This document shows, in pieces, positions 7,004 through 7,634 of a DNA stretch of 7,634 bases. The position numbers and the translations under genes are program-made. Under the pieces are notes generated by a model. It worked only from the letters and a program-made list of their open reading frames with translations. It was not told the DNA's origin and did no database searches. The first letter of the stretch is position 1. Every line of letters begins with the position of its first letter. The DNA comes from an uncultured Clostridia bacterium (GTDB taxonomy: Bacteria; Bacillota; Clostridia; TANB77; CAG-508): assembly GCA_944393305.1 (NCBI GenBank), contig CALXZS010000063.1, forward strand, positions 1 through 7,634, in the 5' to 3' direction.

Positions 7004-7012
7004 ACCTTCCTT
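7004..7012 (-). promoter_or_regulatory. Ribosome binding site that sets the response regulator start
   Basis: AAGGAAGGT on the minus strand ends a few bases (AAT) before the ATG at 7000. A start at 7021 would place this element inside the coding sequence and leave no comparable site upstream, so it decides in favour of MFTILLVEDSE. Confidence 0.7.
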
Positions 7013-7032
7013 TCTTTGCATAAAATATAAGT

Positions 7033-7053
7033 CCCAGACTAATTAAGTCTGGG
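7033..7053 (-). terminator. Hairpin after clpX, probable (perhaps leaky) terminator
   Basis: CCCAGACT (7033-7040) and AGTCTGGG (7046-7053) form an 8-base perfect stem with a 5-base loop. It begins about nine bases after the clpX stop in the direction of clpX transcription. The following minus-strand sequence ACTTATATTTTA is T-rich but not a clean T-run. It is probably the clpX terminator, with some read-through into the regulator gene possible, because only 32 bases separate the stem from that gene's ATG. Confidence 0.6.
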
Positions 7054-7062
7054 GTTCTTTAT

Positions 7063-7634
7063 TTATGCTGTTTCCTTAGCTTCTGTTTTTTCTCTTTTAA
7101 CCTTTTTTGGTTTTTCTTTTTTATTTTCATCAATTACGATTACTGGCTTTTCCAATCCTTCTACTGTTGCCTTTGTTATTACACATTTTGCAATTTTTGG
7201 ATTTGATGGTATTTCATACATTACATCACGCATTGTTTCTTCCATTATTGAACGTAAGCCTCTCGCTCCTGTTTTTCTTTCTATTGCTTTATCTACGATT
7301 GCTTCTAATGCGTCATTTTCAAATTCAAGTTCAACACCATCTAAGTCTAGTAATTTTTTATATTGTTTTACTAATGCATTTTTTGGTTTTGTCATTATTT
7401 CTATTAATGCATTTCTATCTAATTCTTTCAATGTTGCTATTATTGGAAGTCTTCCAACAAATTCTGGTATTAAACCAAATTTAAGTAAGTCTTGAGGAAG
7501 CATTTGACCATATATTTGGTATTTGTCTACTTCTTTTTCACTTTGTATTTTTGCACCAAATCCTATTTCTTTTCTTCCTATTCTTTCTCCAATAATTTTA
7601 TCCAATCCCTCAAAAGCTCCTCCACAAATAAATA
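7063..7634 (-). CDS. clpX: ATP-dependent Clp protease ATP-binding subunit ClpX (3' part)
   Basis: C-terminal 189 residues of the AAA+ unfoldase that feeds proteins to ClpP; the 5' end lies beyond the right edge. The visible part opens with FICGGAFEGLDKII, the conserved segment around sensor 1. The IGF loop that docks on ClpP is at visible residues 23-25 (RKEIGFGAK). Then come DLLKFGLIPEFVGRLP, whose arginine is the finger contacting the neighbouring subunit, and the small AAA+ domain with sensor 2 (KTGARGLRSIMEE). IGF and the KTGARGLRS form separate ClpX from HslU and other Clp ATPases. The protein ends in a lysine/glutamate-rich tail of about 20 residues. The frame stays open through position 7634, so a TTG at 7605 is not a real start. 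Confidence 0.97.
   Translation of the reverse strand, partial: FICGGAFEGLDKIIGERIGRKEIGFGAKIQSEKEVDKYQIYGQMLPQDLLKFGLIPEFVGRLPIIATLKELDRNALIEIMTKPKNALVKQYKKLLDLDGVELEFENDALEAIVDKAIERKTGARGLRSIMEETMRDVMYEIPSNPKIAKCVITKATVEGLEKPVIVIDENKKEKPKKVKREKTEAKETA

Noticed and set aside
7036..7050. Possible regulator-binding repeats (AGACT/AGTCT) upstream of the response regulator gene, suggesting autoregulation
   Set aside because: They are simply the two arms of the clpX hairpin, spaced 10 and not 11 bases, and do not match the AGTCA-TTTTA repeats at 5117-5138 beyond the first bases.
7107..7484. Plus-strand ORF of 125 codons rich in Leu and Phe
   Set aside because: Antisense to clpX, whose protein sequence is strongly conserved; the composition is a by-product of the clpX codons.
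1..7634. CRISPR array, insertion sequence, tRNA or phage attachment site
   Set aside because: No regularly spaced repeats, transposase frames, tRNA-like cloverleaf or flanking duplications were seen on either strand.

Overview
This window comes from a very AT-rich Gram-positive genome, most likely an anaerobic Clostridia-type member of the Firmicutes (Bacillota). The evidence is the strong preference for A/T-ending codons, classic AGGAGG-type ribosome binding sites, and proteins that read as clostridial (MetRS, ClpX, an OmpR-type two-component pair, FtsX-type ABC permeases). Two good matches to the Spo0A binding box also point to a sporulation-type regulatory background. The species cannot be named from this sequence. 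All main reading frames are intact and use the standard code (no in-frame TGA).

Layout, left to right. Positions 1-165 are a regulatory region upstream of metG. It carries two Spo0A-box-like sites, a small dyad, a sigma-A-like promoter towards metG and a possible opposing promoter leading off the left edge. In Bacillus subtilis, abrB is divergent from the methionyl-tRNA synthetase gene and is repressed by Spo0A, so an abrB-like gene just outside the window is a reasonable inference. Next is metG (166-1734, +), a compact MetRS without the C-terminal tRNA-binding domain. A strong hairpin (1741-1777) separates it from a convergent block on the minus strand.

That minus-strand block, in its own 5'-to-3' direction, is: the 3' part of clpX (open at the right edge), a hairpin, a response regulator gene, a histidine kinase gene overlapping it by 17 bases, a 66-base gap after the kinase stop that holds a likely regulated promoter, an ABC ATPase gene, and a large FtsX-type permease gene whose ATG overlaps the ATPase stop (TAATG).

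How it fits together. The kinase/regulator pair and the ABC pair look like one signal-response module inserted between two housekeeping genes. The best evidence is in the gap: two 11-base direct repeats (AGTCATTTTAA, AGTCACTTTTA) sit where a -35 element should be, followed by a perfect TATAAT and then the ABC genes. This is the standard architecture of a promoter activated by an OmpR/PhoB-family regulator, and the neighbouring regulator is the obvious candidate. The permease has 8 predicted membrane segments and two large outside domains, so it is not a BceB-type (10-segment) transporter. The kinase has a real, very acidic outside domain of about 76 residues, so it is not a BceS-type intramembrane sensor. 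The signal and the substrate are unknown.

I see no CRISPR array, tRNA, rRNA, insertion sequence or obviously new type of system here. The most interesting items are the regulatory sites and the unusual pairing of the module's parts.
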